DNA of 7,535 bases from positions 1 through 7,535 of the forward strand of contig JAKFYO010000258.1 of the NCBI GenBank assembly GCA_021730825.1. The letters run 5' to 3'. Under the pieces are notes generated by a model, which saw nothing but the letters and a program-made list of their open reading frames with translations, did no database searches and had not been told where the DNA came from. The stretch comes from Hyphomicrobiales bacterium. Lineage in GTDB: Bacteria > Pseudomonadota > Alphaproteobacteria > Rhizobiales > Xanthobacteraceae. This document shows, piece after piece, positions 1 to 7,142 of the stretch. A program made the position numbers and the translations under genes. Position 1 is the stretch's first letter. Each line of letters opens with the position of its first letter.

Positions 1-1311
1 GAGGTCAAAAAAATTTCGTCCGCAATGAGCGCGCTGACCGCTTCAATCGCGCAAATACCCGTTGCTGACGAAACGCGCACGCCGATGCTATCGCAGCTCA
101 TCAAGATGCGCGCCGATCTCGAAAGACTGCTGATCGAGGACGTCGTGTCGATTCAGGAACAACTGGCGGCTATGATCTCGCAGGATCGCAAGAACAAGAT
201 CCTGATCGTGCTCTTGTCGATGTTCGTGATCGGGCAAATTCTGTTTCTCGAATATCGCTGGCTCGTGAAGCCGCTGAGCCGCATGGCGGTTGTGCTTCGG
301 GGCGGGCGGAAATTCTCGCAGTCGCTTTCCAACGAAGCGTTGCGCCGCGACGAAGTCGGTGCGCTGGCGCGCTCGCTCGTCAATCATTTCGCGATGGTGA
401 AGCGGGAAGAGGAGTTGTCTCGCGTCGAGAAAGACAAGCTCTCTGATCGCATCGCGCGTCAGGAAAATCTGAAGCGGGAGAGCCTTTCGTTTCAATCCCG
501 CATCGACGAAATCGTGCACCGGCTTGAGGATCAGGCCGGGCAGATGTCGGTGGCGTCGAAAGATTTGCTCGCAATCTCGTCGAATGCCGACGAGCGCGCG
601 GCGGCGAGCGCGGATTCCACGCAGCGCGTTTCCGAGCATGTCGATGTCGTGGCAAGTTCGATCGACGGGATCGCGAATACGATGACGAACGTGGTTGCCG
701 AGACCGAGCGCACGTCGCGCGTAACGGCGCAGGCACGCGAGCTGGTGCAGGCCGCGAGCGAAGATGCGCGCGCGCTCACCGAGTCCGCGCGTACCATCGA
801 GACGGTGATCGCGCTGATTCAGGACGTCGCCAGCCAGACCAATCTTCTTGCACTGAATGCAACCATCGAAGCGGCGCGGGCAGGCGAAGCCGGCCGTGGC
901 TTCGCAGTGGTGGCGAACGAAGTGAAGTCGCTTGCGACCAAGACCGCGCAGGCCACCGAAGAAATCAGAACGGGCCTGAACGGCATCACCGAGTCTTCCA
1001 TGCGGATTGCCGAGCGGGTGAACAAGCTCGTCGGCTCCGTCGAGCAGGTCGATAGCGGTGCGGTGGCGATTTCGGCTTCGATCCGCGAGCAGCACTCAAG
1101 TTCGCAGGCGATTACGAGCAACACCGCAAGAACCGCCGAAGACGTGCGCGAGCTTGCCGAAACGTTCCAGCATGTCGCGGGCCTGATCGCCGATGCGAAG
1201 CGCGCAGCAAGGCTTGTCACGGAAGTTTCCGCAGCACTCGGCCAGCAGTCGCGGGACCTGCGCGAGTCGGTCAATCGCTATGTCGCGAGCAACGAGGAGG
1301 TCGCAGCATGA
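1..1311 (+). CDS. Methyl-accepting chemotaxis protein, 5' end cut off by the window
   Basis: Transmembrane chemoreceptor that passes a signal to the CheA/CheW array. The frame is open from base 1 without a stop, so the first in-frame ATG at 25 is probably internal and the N-terminal membrane helix and most of the sensor domain lie outside the window. Counting from that ATG, residues 1-55 are the end of a helical extracytoplasmic region, about 58-76 a transmembrane helix ([17 protein letters not shown]), and about 77-130 a HAMP linker containing VKPL and [11 protein letters not shown] long coiled coil then holds the highly conserved hairpin tip at about 262-304 ([31 protein letters not shown]). 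No C-terminal CheR/CheB-tethering pentapeptide of the NWETF type is seen; the protein ends NEEVAA. The stop overlaps the start of the cytochrome b561 gene. The family call is secure; the ligand is unknown because the sensor domain is missing. Confidence 0.95.
   Translation, partial: EVKKISSAMSALTASIAQIPVADETRTPMLSQLIKMRADLERLLIEDVVSIQEQLAAMISQDRKNKILIVLLSMFVIGQILFLEYRWLVKPLSRMAVVLRGGRKFSQSLSNEALRRDEVGALARSLVNHFAMVKREEELSRVEKDKLSDRIARQENLKRESLSFQSRIDEIVHRLEDQAGQMSVASKDLLAISSNADERAAASADSTQRVSEHVDVVASSIDGIANTMTNVVAETERTSRVTAQARELVQAASEDARALTESARTIETVIALIQDVASQTNLLALNATIEAARAGEAGRGFAVVANEVKSLATKTAQATEEIRTGLNGITESSMRIAERVNKLVGSVEQVDSGAVAISASIREQHSSSQAITSNTARTAEDVRELAETFQHVAGLIADAKRAARLVTEVSAALGQQSRDLRESVNRYVASNEEVAA
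1294..1300 (+). promoter_or_regulatory. Strong Shine-Dalgarno inside the MCP 3' end
   Basis: The sequence GAGGAGG lies 7 nt before the ATG at 1308 and within the last codons of the chemoreceptor gene. It fixes the start of the cytochrome b561 gene and, with the ATGA stop/start overlap, indicates translational coupling of the two genes. Confidence 0.75.
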
Positions 1312-1877
1312 GCATTGCCACTGACACCGAAGGCGCGGCCGCGAATTCGAAATCCGCCGAGCCCATGCACTACGCCGTGCGGCCGTACCGGCTCGGAGCA
1401 AAGATATTTCATTGGTCGACGGCGATACTGATCGTCTTCATGGTCGCGAGTGGCATCAGCATGAAGCAGCTCGGCAGCGGCGCGGCGATGGATTTCATCT
1501 TCACTTTGCACAAGGCGACCGGTGCGTTGATCGTCGTGCTCGTGCTCGGGCGTTTTCTCTACCGCTTCGCGTTTCCGGATCGCTCGTGGAAGCCCGAGCG
1601 CTATCGTGCGCCCTATATCCATTGGGTGTTATACGGGCTCATGATCGTGGTGCCTTTGCTCGGCTGGGCCGGTATCTCCGACTACGGCGCGCGCGGAATC
1701 TTTTTCGGTCTGTCCTTGCCTGCGATCTGGCCGGAAGGGGCGGGCTGGGCAAACTTTCTATTCGAGTCCCACGCTTATGCCGCGTTCGGAATGCTGGTCG
1801 TGGTCGCGATCCATATCGGCATGGCGGTGCAGGACCACATGACGCGCTCGCGCTGGGATGCTCCGGAAGAAGACTGA
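1308..1877 (+). CDS. Cytochrome b561 family membrane haem protein
   Basis: A 189-residue integral inner-membrane b-type cytochrome related to E. coli CybB, a family known to move electrons between the quinone pool and acceptors such as superoxide. After a polar N-terminus (1-25) there are four hydrophobic helices at about 35-52, 67-84, 104-122 and 155-174. Candidate haem-ligand histidines sit where the family has them: H35 (IFHWS), H68 (LHKATG), H155 (ESHAY) and H169 (AIHIG); H105 (IHWVLYG) opens the third helix. Length matches the family. The start is fixed by a GAGGAGG ribosome site and overlaps the MCP stop by 4 nt (ATGA). This context suggests the cytochrome works with, or is expressed in step with, the chemoreceptor. 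The gene ends 6 nt from the convergent plsY stop. It could equally be the membrane cytochrome of a small dehydrogenase, but no partner enzyme is next to it. Confidence 0.93.
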   Translation: MSIATDTEGAAANSKSAEPMHYAVRPYRLGAKIFHWSTAILIVFMVASGISMKQLGSGAAMDFIFTLHKATGALIVVLVLGRFLYRFAFPDRSWKPERYRAPYIHWVLYGLMIVVPLLGWAGISDYGARGIFFGLSLPAIWPEGAGWANFLFESHAYAAFGMLVVVAIHIGMAVQDHMTRSRWDAPEED

Positions 1878-1883
1878 TCTAAG

Positions 1884-2495
1884 TCAGGACTTTTTCTTCG
1901 ATCCGATTTTGGACTCGTTGCCGGCAAGCAGCCGCGAGATGTTCTCGCTGTGCTTCCACCAGACGAAGATCGCCATAATCAGAAAGAGTGCAGCGACCGG
2001 CGGGTAGCCGAGAAAATAGAGAATGATCGGGCTTGCGGCGGTCGCAACCAGTGCTGCGAGCGACGAATAGCGCGACGCGATCGCGACAGCGATCCATACC
2101 AGTGCCGCGCCGACCGCTGCCTGCCAGGCGATGCCGAGCAACACGCCGAGGAACGTCGCGACACCTTTGCCGCCTTTGAATTTGAGCCATACCGGATACA
2201 TATGGCCGATGATGGCGCCGATGCCCGCAAGCACCGCGCCGATGCCGGTCGCGGTTTCATTGCCGAAGCGCGCGGCGAGCAGCACGGCAGCCGTGCCTTT
2301 CAGCATGTCGCAGAGGAGTGTCGCCGCGGCCAGCGCCTTGTTGCCGGTGCGCAGCACATTGGTCGCGCCGATATTGCCGGAGCCGATTTTGCGTACGTCG
2401 CCGAGGCCGGCGTATTTCGTCAGCAACAGGCCGAACGGAATTGAGCCGAGCAGATAGCCGAGCGCGAAGTCGATCGCGTAGGTGAGCGTTTCCAT
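1884..2495 (-). CDS. plsY: Glycerol-3-phosphate acyltransferase PlsY
   Basis: Inner-membrane enzyme that transfers an acyl group from acyl-phosphate (made by PlsX) to glycerol-3-phosphate, giving lysophosphatidic acid, the first step of phospholipid synthesis. The 203-residue protein has the three family motifs in order: GSIP (17-20) followed by [13 protein letters not shown] (38-50); the H98-to-T114 stretch with [10 protein letters not shown] (105-114); and [13 protein letters not shown] (182-194), with N185, R188, G192 and E194. Several hydrophobic helices lie between them. The C-terminus is lysine-rich (SKIGSKKKS). The gene starts 3 nt after the stop of the dihydroorotase homologue, so it is the last gene of a pyrB-pyrC-plsY operon. 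No clear Shine-Dalgarno is visible before the ATG, so translation may depend on re-initiation. Length is typical and nothing is missing. Confidence 0.96.
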   Translation of the reverse strand: METLTYAIDFALGYLLGSIPFGLLLTKYAGLGDVRKIGSGNIGATNVLRTGNKALAAATLLCDMLKGTAAVLLAARFGNETATGIGAVLAGIGAIIGHMYPVWLKFKGGKGVATFLGVLLGIAWQAAVGAALVWIAVAIASRYSSLAALVATAASPIILYFLGYPPVAALFLIMAIFVWWKHSENISRLLAGNESKIGSKKKS

Positions 2496-2498
2496 CCG

Positions 2499-3806
2499 TC
2501 AAACGTATTCGTAGACGGTGCGGCCCGCAACGATGGTGCGGGTCGCGCGGCCGGTGAGCCTCGCTTCATCGAACGCGGTGTTGGTACAGCGCGATTTCAG
2601 GCTTTCGCGGTCGAGGACCCACGGCACATCTGGATCGAAGACGACGATGTCGGCAGGCGAGCCCGGACGAAGCGTGCCGCCCGGCAGCTCCAACAGTTCG
2701 GCAGGGCGCGTCGACATCCCGCGCAGCATCGCGAGCAGCGTCAATGAGCCGTCATGCACGAGGCGGAGGCCGACCGGCAGCATGGTCTCCAGACCGATCG
2801 CGCCGTGCGCGGCTTCGGCGAAGGGCAAACGCTTCACTTCGACGTCCTGCGGATCGTGATCCGACATGATGACGTCAACGAGGCCTTCCGCGACCGCGCT
2901 TGCTAGTGCCGCGCGGTCCTGCTCGATGCGGAGCGGCGGGCGCAGCTTCAGGAAGGTGCGGTAGGAGCCGATGTCGTTCTCGTTCAGCGCGAGATGGTTG
3001 ATCGAGGCCGAGGCCGTCACTTTGAGGCCGCGATCTTTCGCGCGCTTCAGAACATCGAGCGAGTCCTGACACGTGATGGAGGCCGCGTGATAACGGCCGC
3101 CCGTGATTTCGACGAGGCGAATGTCGCGCTCGAGCATGATCGTTTCGGCGGCTTTGGGAATACCGGAGAGACCGAGGCGAGATGCATATTCACCCGCGTT
3201 CATCACGCCGGAGCCGGTGAGGTTCTGTTCTTCGGTGTGATGCACGATGAGCGCGTCGAAGTCGCGCGCGTAGGTAAGCGCACGGCGGAAGACGTTTGCG
3301 TTCATCACGCTCTTCGCGCCTTCGGTGAATGCGACCGCGCCTGCGGCTTTCAAGAGACCGATCTCGGTCATCTCGTTGCCCTCTAACCCCTTGGTGAGGG
3401 CCGCCATCGGATGAATGTGGACGACCGCGTTGTCGCGTGCGCGGCGAAGTACGAAGTCGACCGTTGCCGGATCGTCAATCGGCGGATCGGTTTCCGGCTG
3501 GCAGATAACGGTGGTGACGCCGCCCGCGGCCGCAGCGTAGCTTGCGGTTGCCAGCGTCTCGCGGTGCTCCGCGCCGGGCTCGCCGATGAAGGCGCGCATG
3601 TCGATCAGGCCGGGTGCTACCACCTGACCCTTCACATCCACGACTTCAGTGCCTTCGGGCGCACCGGCCGCGCGGATGTTTTTCCCGGCTTCCTTGATGA
3701 CGCCGTCGGCAATCAGCACATCGCCGCGCTGATCGAGATCGCGCGACGGATCGATCACGCGCGCGTTCGCGAGCAGGAGCGGGCGATTTTCGTTACGGGC
3801 AATCAT
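2499..3806 (-). CDS. pyrC: Dihydroorotase homologue, probably non-catalytic (PyrC'/PyrX type)
   Basis: A 435-residue amidohydrolase-fold protein of the class I dihydroorotase family (dihydroorotase closes carbamoyl-aspartate to dihydroorotate in UMP synthesis). The fold is intact: N-terminal beta-sandwich strands, APGLIDM (64-70), [10 protein letters not shown] (76-85), AAGGVTTV (93-100), and a closing strand [12 protein letters not shown]. Key active-site residues are gone. The HxH metal pair is R71/F73 ([10 protein letters not shown]), the substrate Arg of HLREPG is G75, the Asn of PNT is E105, the Asp of TDDG is E162, and the His of CHVST appears to be S243. H190, D316 and H317 remain. The start overlaps the pyrB stop by 4 nt (ATGA). 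As with PyrC' of Pseudomonas, it is inferred to hold PyrB in an active ATCase complex, with a true dihydroorotase elsewhere in the genome. It will usually be annotated simply as pyrC. Confidence 0.93.
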   Translation of the reverse strand: MIARNENRPLLLANARVIDPSRDLDQRGDVLIADGVIKEAGKNIRAAGAPEGTEVVDVKGQVVAPGLIDMRAFIGEPGAEHRETLATASYAAAAGGVTTVICQPETDPPIDDPATVDFVLRRARDNAVVHIHPMAALTKGLEGNEMTEIGLLKAAGAVAFTEGAKSVMNANVFRRALTYARDFDALIVHHTEEQNLTGSGVMNAGEYASRLGLSGIPKAAETIMLERDIRLVEITGGRYHAASITCQDSLDVLKRAKDRGLKVTASASINHLALNENDIGSYRTFLKLRPPLRIEQDRAALASAVAEGLVDVIMSDHDPQDVEVKRLPFAEAAHGAIGLETMLPVGLRLVHDGSLTLLAMLRGMSTRPAELLELPGGTLRPGSPADIVVFDPDVPWVLDRESLKSRCTNTAFDEARLTGRATRTIVAGRTVYEYV

Positions 3807-4756
3807 GCGTTCGGCAGATTTCTGGCGAGCGCTTCGAGCACGGCCATGCGCACTGCGACGCCCATCTCGACCTGTTCGCGGATCAACGATTGCGCGCCGT
3901 CGGCGACCGAAGATTCGATTTCGACACCGCGGTTCATCGGACCGGGGTGCATGACCAGGGCGTCGGGCTTCGCGAATTTCAGTTTCGCGGGGTCCAGGCC
4001 CCAGTAGTGGAAATACTCGCGCGAGGATGGAATGAGCGATCCTGCCATGCGCTCGCGCTGCAAGCGCAGCATCATGACGATGTCGGCGTCGCGCAGACCC
4101 TCGCGCATGTCGCGATGGACTTCGACGCCCATGCGTTCGATGCCGGAGGGCAGCAGCGTGGAGGGTGCGACCACGCGCACGCGCGCACCCATCGTATTCA
4201 GCAAAATGATATTCGAGCGCGCGACCCGCGAGTGGGCGATGTCGCCGCAGATCGCGACCGTGAGCCCTTCAAGCCGGTTCTTGTTACGGCGGATCGTGAG
4301 AGCATCTAACAGTGCCTGCGTCGGATGCTCGTGCGCGCCGTCGCCCGCGTTGATCACGGAGCATTCGACTTTCTGAGAAAGCAATTCGACTGCGCCGGAG
4401 GCCCCGTGGCGCACCACGATCATGTCGGGGTGCATGGCGTTCAGCGTCAGCGCGGTGTCCAGCAGCGTCTCGCCCTTGCGGATCGAGGAGGACGCGATCG
4501 ACATATTCATCACGTCCGCGCCAAGCCGCTTGCCGGCCAGTTCGAACGAGCTTTGCGTGCGGGTGGAAGCCTCGAAAAAGAGATTGATCTGGGTGCGGCC
4601 TTCGAGCGTTTTGCGTTTTTTCTGGACCTGGCGGTTCAGATCGACGAATTCCTCGGCGAGGTCGAGCAGGCCGGTGATGTCGGAAGCGGAAAGCCCTTCG
4701 ATGCCCAGCAAATGGCGTTGCGCGAGCGCGAACGTGGAAGGACTGCGAGATGTCAT
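3803..4756 (-). CDS. pyrB: Aspartate carbamoyltransferase catalytic subunit PyrB
   Basis: Condenses carbamoyl phosphate with L-aspartate to N-carbamoyl-aspartate, the first committed step of pyrimidine synthesis. The 317-residue protein has the carbamoyl-phosphate motif STRT (64-67), [12 protein letters not shown] with K93, VVRH with R116, HPTQ (144-147), [11 protein letters not shown] with R177, the aspartate-loop region RLQRER (231-236) and HPGPMNRG (270-277). The ATG at 4756 was chosen because [20 protein letters not shown] matches the usual N-terminus in related bacteria. The frame continues upstream to an ATG at 4771 and a TTG at 4795, which would add 5 or 13 residues, and no start has a convincing ribosome site. 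It is the first gene of the pyrB-pyrC-plsY operon and is translationally coupled to the degenerate pyrC, its probable structural partner. No pyrI regulatory subunit gene is nearby. Confidence 0.96.
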   Translation of the reverse strand: MTSRSPSTFALAQRHLLGIEGLSASDITGLLDLAEEFVDLNRQVQKKRKTLEGRTQINLFFEASTRTQSSFELAGKRLGADVMNMSIASSSIRKGETLLDTALTLNAMHPDMIVVRHGASGAVELLSQKVECSVINAGDGAHEHPTQALLDALTIRRNKNRLEGLTVAICGDIAHSRVARSNIILLNTMGARVRVVAPSTLLPSGIERMGVEVHRDMREGLRDADIVMMLRLQRERMAGSLIPSSREYFHYWGLDPAKLKFAKPDALVMHPGPMNRGVEIESSVADGAQSLIREQVEMGVAVRMAVLEALARNLPNA

Positions 4757-4854
4757 TAAAGGCAACCGCATAGACCCATCGTCCGCGCATCGCAAGCGGC
4801 GATTGCCATGTTAGATTAACGGTCCACAAAGTGCGTAGTGCGGAAATAAACGCC
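4757..4854. promoter_or_regulatory. Divergent promoter region between pyrB and aidB
   Basis: These 98 bases separate the two divergent starts and must hold the promoter of at least the pyr operon. I see no confident -35/-10 pair. An imperfect inverted repeat, GCATCGC (4787-4793) against GCGATTGC (4799-4806) with one bulged base, could be an operator or leader hairpin. GGAA at 4842-4845 is a reasonable ribosome site for the aidB ATG at 4855. No GGAAC stress-sigma element is present here. Confidence 0.5.
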
Positions 4855-6507
4855 ATGTCCGTAACGTCACCATTTGCGACCCACGAGGTCTTCAACCAGT
4901 CGCCGCCGATGGGCGATAACGACCTGTTTTCATCGGATGCAGCGTTAACGGACGCGGTTGAGGCATTCGGTGCCGGAAAATCCGCGGCCTCGCTGCGCGA
5001 ATTCGGAACGCACTGGGGCCGTATGGAAATGACGGAGCTGGCGCGGCTCGCCAACGAATACCCGCCGAAATTGCGAACCCATGACCGGCAAGGCCACCGC
5101 GCGGACGTGGTTGAATTCCACCCCGCCTATCACCGTTTCATGGAAGAGAGCATCAAGGCTGGCGTCCATGCTTCGGTCTGGGCGGCGGACGGCAGCTTCG
5201 CTCCGGGCGAGCACGTTGCGCGTTCGGCGCGCCATTATCTCGCGAGCGAAGTCGAGCAGGGGCATCTCTGTCCCGTCACCATGACCCATGCGGCAGCCGG
5301 TGCGCTCATCGCTGAGCCTGCGCTTCTTCAGGAATGGCTGCCGCGCATCCGCTCGCGCGAATACGATCCGCGTTTCATTTCGCCCGGCGAGAAACGCGGC
5401 GTCACCTTCGGCATGGGCATGACCGAGAAGCAGGGCGGGACCGACGTGCGCCAGAACACGACGCGCGCCGAGCCAGATGGCGATGCCTACCGCATCACCG
5501 GCCATAAATGGTTCTTCTCGGCGCCGATGTGCGATGCGTTCCTGGTGCTTGCACAAGCAAAAGGCGGGCTCACCTGTTTTCTGGTGCCTCGTCACAAGCC
5601 GGACGGCACGCCGAACGCGCTGCGCCTGATGCGGCTCAAGGAAAAACTCGGCAACCGCTCCAATGCGTCGAGCGAAGTCGAGTTCGAGGGCGCTTATGCA
5701 AGGCGTTGTGGCCCTGAAGGCGACGGCGTGAAAACGATCATCGGCATGGTGCAACTCACGCGGCTCGATTGCGTCACCGGCTCGCTCGGCATTATGCAGG
5801 GTGCGTTGCGCTATGCCGTGCATCACACGCGTCACCGCACTGTATTTCAAAAGAAGCTCATCGATCAGCCGCTGATGCGGATGGTGCTTGCCGATCTCGC
5901 GCTCGAGCGCGAGGGCGCGCTTGCGCTCGCTTTACGTCTGGCATCCGCCTTCGACAAATCTTCGAGCGATCCGGACGAGGCGGCGTTCGCTCGCATCGTG
6001 ACACCGGCAGCGAAAATGTGGGTCTGCAAGGCGACGCCGGGCTTCGTCTACGAGGCGATGGAATGTCTCGGCGGAAATGGTTACGTCGAGGAGGGGCCAC
6101 TTGCGCGCTTCTATCGCGAGAGCCCGCTCAACGCGATCTGGGAAGGTTCGGGTAATGTCATGGCGCTCGATCTGCTGCGGGGCGCCGCGCGCGAACCCGA
6201 AGCCATGCAACGCGTAATCGCCTCGCTTGAAAAATCGACCTGCGATCTGCCGAATGCCGGCAAAGCCATCGCGCTTGTGAAGACCGGATTCACGAGCCCG
6301 GATCGGGAAGCGCTTGCGCGTCAGACGACCGAACTGCTCGCGATGCTCGCCGCGACAGCAGCACTCGCCAAAAGCGCACCGGACGAGGTTGCCGAAGCCT
6401 TCGCCGAGCGCAGGCTGGGCGGATTGGCATTCCGGAACTTCGGGAACCCAATGCAGGGTCCGGGCGTTGAGCGCCTGATCGACCGTTGTTTCCAGCGGGT
6501 CGCTTGA
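4855..6507 (+). CDS. aidB: AidB-family acyl-CoA dehydrogenase (alkylation-response type)
   Basis: FAD-dependent acyl-CoA dehydrogenase-fold protein of 550 residues, close in length to E. coli AidB, a tetrameric flavoprotein that binds DNA, is induced by alkylating agents and has only weak isovaleryl-CoA dehydrogenase activity. AidB hallmarks run throughout: VFNQSPPMGDNDLF (12-25), RLANEYPPKL (64-73), HLCPVTMTHAA (137-147), the flavin-contact stretch FGMGMTEKQGGTDV (185-198), HKWFFSAP (217-224), KLGNRSNASSEVEF (264-277), FQKKLIDQPLMR (331-342) and AMECLGGNGY (401-410). NAIWEGSGN places the expected catalytic Glu at E430. The C-terminal ~100 residues correspond to the DNA-binding domain of E. 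coli AidB but are less conserved. The ATG at 4855 has GGAA 9 nt upstream; a GTG at 4831 would add 8 residues. Its 3' end contains a putative promoter for the next gene. Function in vivo is inferred from the family. Confidence 0.93.
   Translation: MSVTSPFATHEVFNQSPPMGDNDLFSSDAALTDAVEAFGAGKSAASLREFGTHWGRMEMTELARLANEYPPKLRTHDRQGHRADVVEFHPAYHRFMEESIKAGVHASVWAADGSFAPGEHVARSARHYLASEVEQGHLCPVTMTHAAAGALIAEPALLQEWLPRIRSREYDPRFISPGEKRGVTFGMGMTEKQGGTDVRQNTTRAEPDGDAYRITGHKWFFSAPMCDAFLVLAQAKGGLTCFLVPRHKPDGTPNALRLMRLKEKLGNRSNASSEVEFEGAYARRCGPEGDGVKTIIGMVQLTRLDCVTGSLGIMQGALRYAVHHTRHRTVFQKKLIDQPLMRMVLADLALEREGALALALRLASAFDKSSSDPDEAAFARIVTPAAKMWVCKATPGFVYEAMECLGGNGYVEEGPLARFYRESPLNAIWEGSGNVMALDLLRGAAREPEAMQRVIASLEKSTCDLPNAGKAIALVKTGFTSPDREALARQTTELLAMLAATAALAKSAPDEVAEAFAERRLGGLAFRNFGNPMQGPGVERLIDRCFQRVA
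6443..6468 (+). promoter_or_regulatory. Putative EcfG (general stress sigma) promoter inside aidB
   Basis: GGAAC (6443-6447), 17 nt, then CGTT (6465-6468): an exact match to the GGAAC-N16/17-CGTT consensus recognised by the alphaproteobacterial EcfG sigma factor of the PhyR-NepR pathway. It lies in the last codons of aidB, on the correct strand, and would start a transcript near 6475 with a leader of roughly 120 nt before the ATG at 6594. A second GGAAC sits 10 bp upstream at 6433 without a partner. The match is seen; its activity is inferred. By simple base-frequency arithmetic about 0.1 such matches would be expected by chance in a window of this size on both strands. Confidence 0.5.
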
Positions 6508-6533
6508 ACTGACCCATCGGAATAACCAGTTTT

Positions 6534-6583
6534 AACAGCCGCCAAGCGGGTCTCGATCATTCGCTGTTGCGGCTAGGATGAGG
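6534..6583 (+). promoter_or_regulatory. Leader with two competing short hairpins and Shine-Dalgarno
   Basis: Between aidB and the next gene, AACAGC (6534-6539) can pair with GCTGTT (6563-6568), and AGCCGC (6537-6542) can pair with GCGGCT (6569-6574). The 5' arms share three bases, so the two stems exclude each other. The second stem ends directly against the ribosome site AGGATGAGG (6575-6583), 10 nt before the ATG at 6594. This could tune translation, but six-base stems are short and chance pairing is possible. Confidence 0.3.
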
Positions 6584-6593
6584 CTTGAATCGA

Positions 6594-6968
6594 ATGACCA
6601 AATTTACCCGTATTGCTCTTTCTTCGAGTGCTGCCGTTGCGCTTCTTGCCGGCGCGTCTTCGCTTTCCGCGAATGCCGCTCCGCTCGGTGCAAATCTCGA
6701 ATCCCTGAAAACCGCCGCACCGTCGGCCACCGAGCAGGTGCAGTATCGCCGCTGGCGTGGCCGCAACGCCGCCATTGGTATCGGCGCATTCGGCGCCGGC
6801 GTCGTGATCGGTTCGGCGATCGCGAACCGCGGTTACTACGATGCCCCGTATGGCTACTATGAGCAGCCCTACGGCTACTACGAGCAGCCTTATGGCTATT
6901 CTTACTCGCAGCCGAACGGCAATCAGCCCAATAGCTGGGATAATCCGGCAGACTACGCAGGTAAATAA
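6594..6968 (+). CDS. Small secreted Tyr-rich repeat protein, function unknown
   Basis: I do not recognise a named family. The 124-residue protein begins with a signal peptide (MTKFTRIALSSSAAVALLAG, probable cleavage after SANA at 28). The mature part has a linker, a basic patch VQYRRWRGRN (49-58), a glycine-zipper-like hydrophobic segment at 59-77 (AAIGIGAFGAGVVIGSAIA), and a tyrosine-rich tail with three heptads APYGYYE, QPYGYYE, QPYGYSY (84-104), ending in a polar Asn/Gln-rich stretch and YAGK. It should lie in the periplasm or be held at a membrane by the hydrophobic segment. The ATG at 6594 is chosen over a TTG at 6585 because AGGATGAGG sits 10 nt before the ATG and would be too close to the TTG. 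The gene at 7143 encodes a diverged paralogue. A putative stress promoter lies upstream and a strong hairpin downstream. A surface or envelope role is inference. Confidence 0.8.
   Translation: MTKFTRIALSSSAAVALLAGASSLSANAAPLGANLESLKTAAPSATEQVQYRRWRGRNAAIGIGAFGAGVVIGSAIANRGYYDAPYGYYEQPYGYYEQPYGYSYSQPNGNQPNSWDNPADYAGK
6843..6905 (+). repeat. Three 21-bp in-frame tandem repeats (PYGYYEQ heptads)
   Basis: Units at 6843-6863, 6864-6884 and 6885-6905 encode APYGYYE, QPYGYYE and QPYGYSY. The copies differ mostly at third codon positions (TAT/TAC, CCG/CCC/CCT), so the repeat is maintained at protein level rather than being a fresh slippage product. The last unit is degenerate. Confidence 0.85.
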
Positions 6969-6976
6969 CGCGAAAG

Positions 6977-7029
6977 TGACCGGAGCTTGTATTAAGCTCC
7001 GGTCATCCCTTTGCGGGGAAAGGCTTTTT
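6977..7029 (+). terminator. Probable Rho-independent terminator, double hairpin
   Basis: A perfect 12-bp stem, TGACCGGAGCTT (6977-6988) against AAGCTCCGGTCA (6994-7005), has a 5-nt loop and begins 8 nt after the stop of the first small gene. No T-run follows it directly. A second small hairpin, CCTTT (7008-7012) and AAAGG (7019-7023), is followed by CTTTTT (7024-7029). Together they should end transcription, or protect the 3' end, and separate the two small genes. Confidence 0.75.
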
Positions 7030-7045
7030 GTAATATTCCGTCATG

Positions 7046-7071
7046 GGAACGCCGCAGTCTATTCAGCCGGT
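7046..7071 (+). promoter_or_regulatory. Possible EcfG-type promoter for the second small gene, one mismatch
   Basis: GGAAC (7046-7050), 17 nt, then CGGT (7068-7071) instead of CGTT, on the coding strand. It lies after the terminator of the first gene and about 70 nt before the ATG at 7143. Alone this is weak; it gains weight because the exact consensus with the same spacing precedes the paralogous gene. Confidence 0.3.
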
Positions 7072-7142
7072 GTTCATGCCGGAGGAGCGAAATTCCACCC
7101 GAGCGCGCACGTGAAGCGCGTCATTAGCGAGGCTATCAGACA

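Noticed and set aside
88..1095. A 335-codon open frame on the minus strand opposite the chemoreceptor gene.
   Set aside because: It is antisense to a strongly conserved MCP signalling domain. Its Arg/His/Leu-rich translation is typical of a GC-rich shadow frame and shows no domain.
1412..1882. A 156-codon plus-strand frame overlapping the cytochrome b561 gene.
   Set aside because: The b561 frame has family motifs and a strong ribosome site; this frame is Arg-rich with no recognisable motif.
1872..1895. Possible terminator between the convergent genes (GACT/AGTC stem followed by TTTTT).
   Set aside because: The stem is only four base pairs and is largely formed by the two opposed stop codons.
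4754..4770. ATTAAAGGCAACCGCA near the pyrB start, slightly reminiscent of an Ada box ahead of aidB.
   Set aside because: The match is loose, it overlaps the pyrB start codon, and it lies about 90 bp from the aidB start with no promoter element next to it.
4284..5054. A 256-codon minus-strand frame spanning the pyrB start and the aidB start.
   Set aside because: It runs across two well-supported genes in other frames and has no family similarity.
7104..7120. CGCGC/GCGCG inverted repeat before the second small gene.
   Set aside because: Five-base GC-only arms are expected by chance in DNA of this composition, and it has no T-run or other context.
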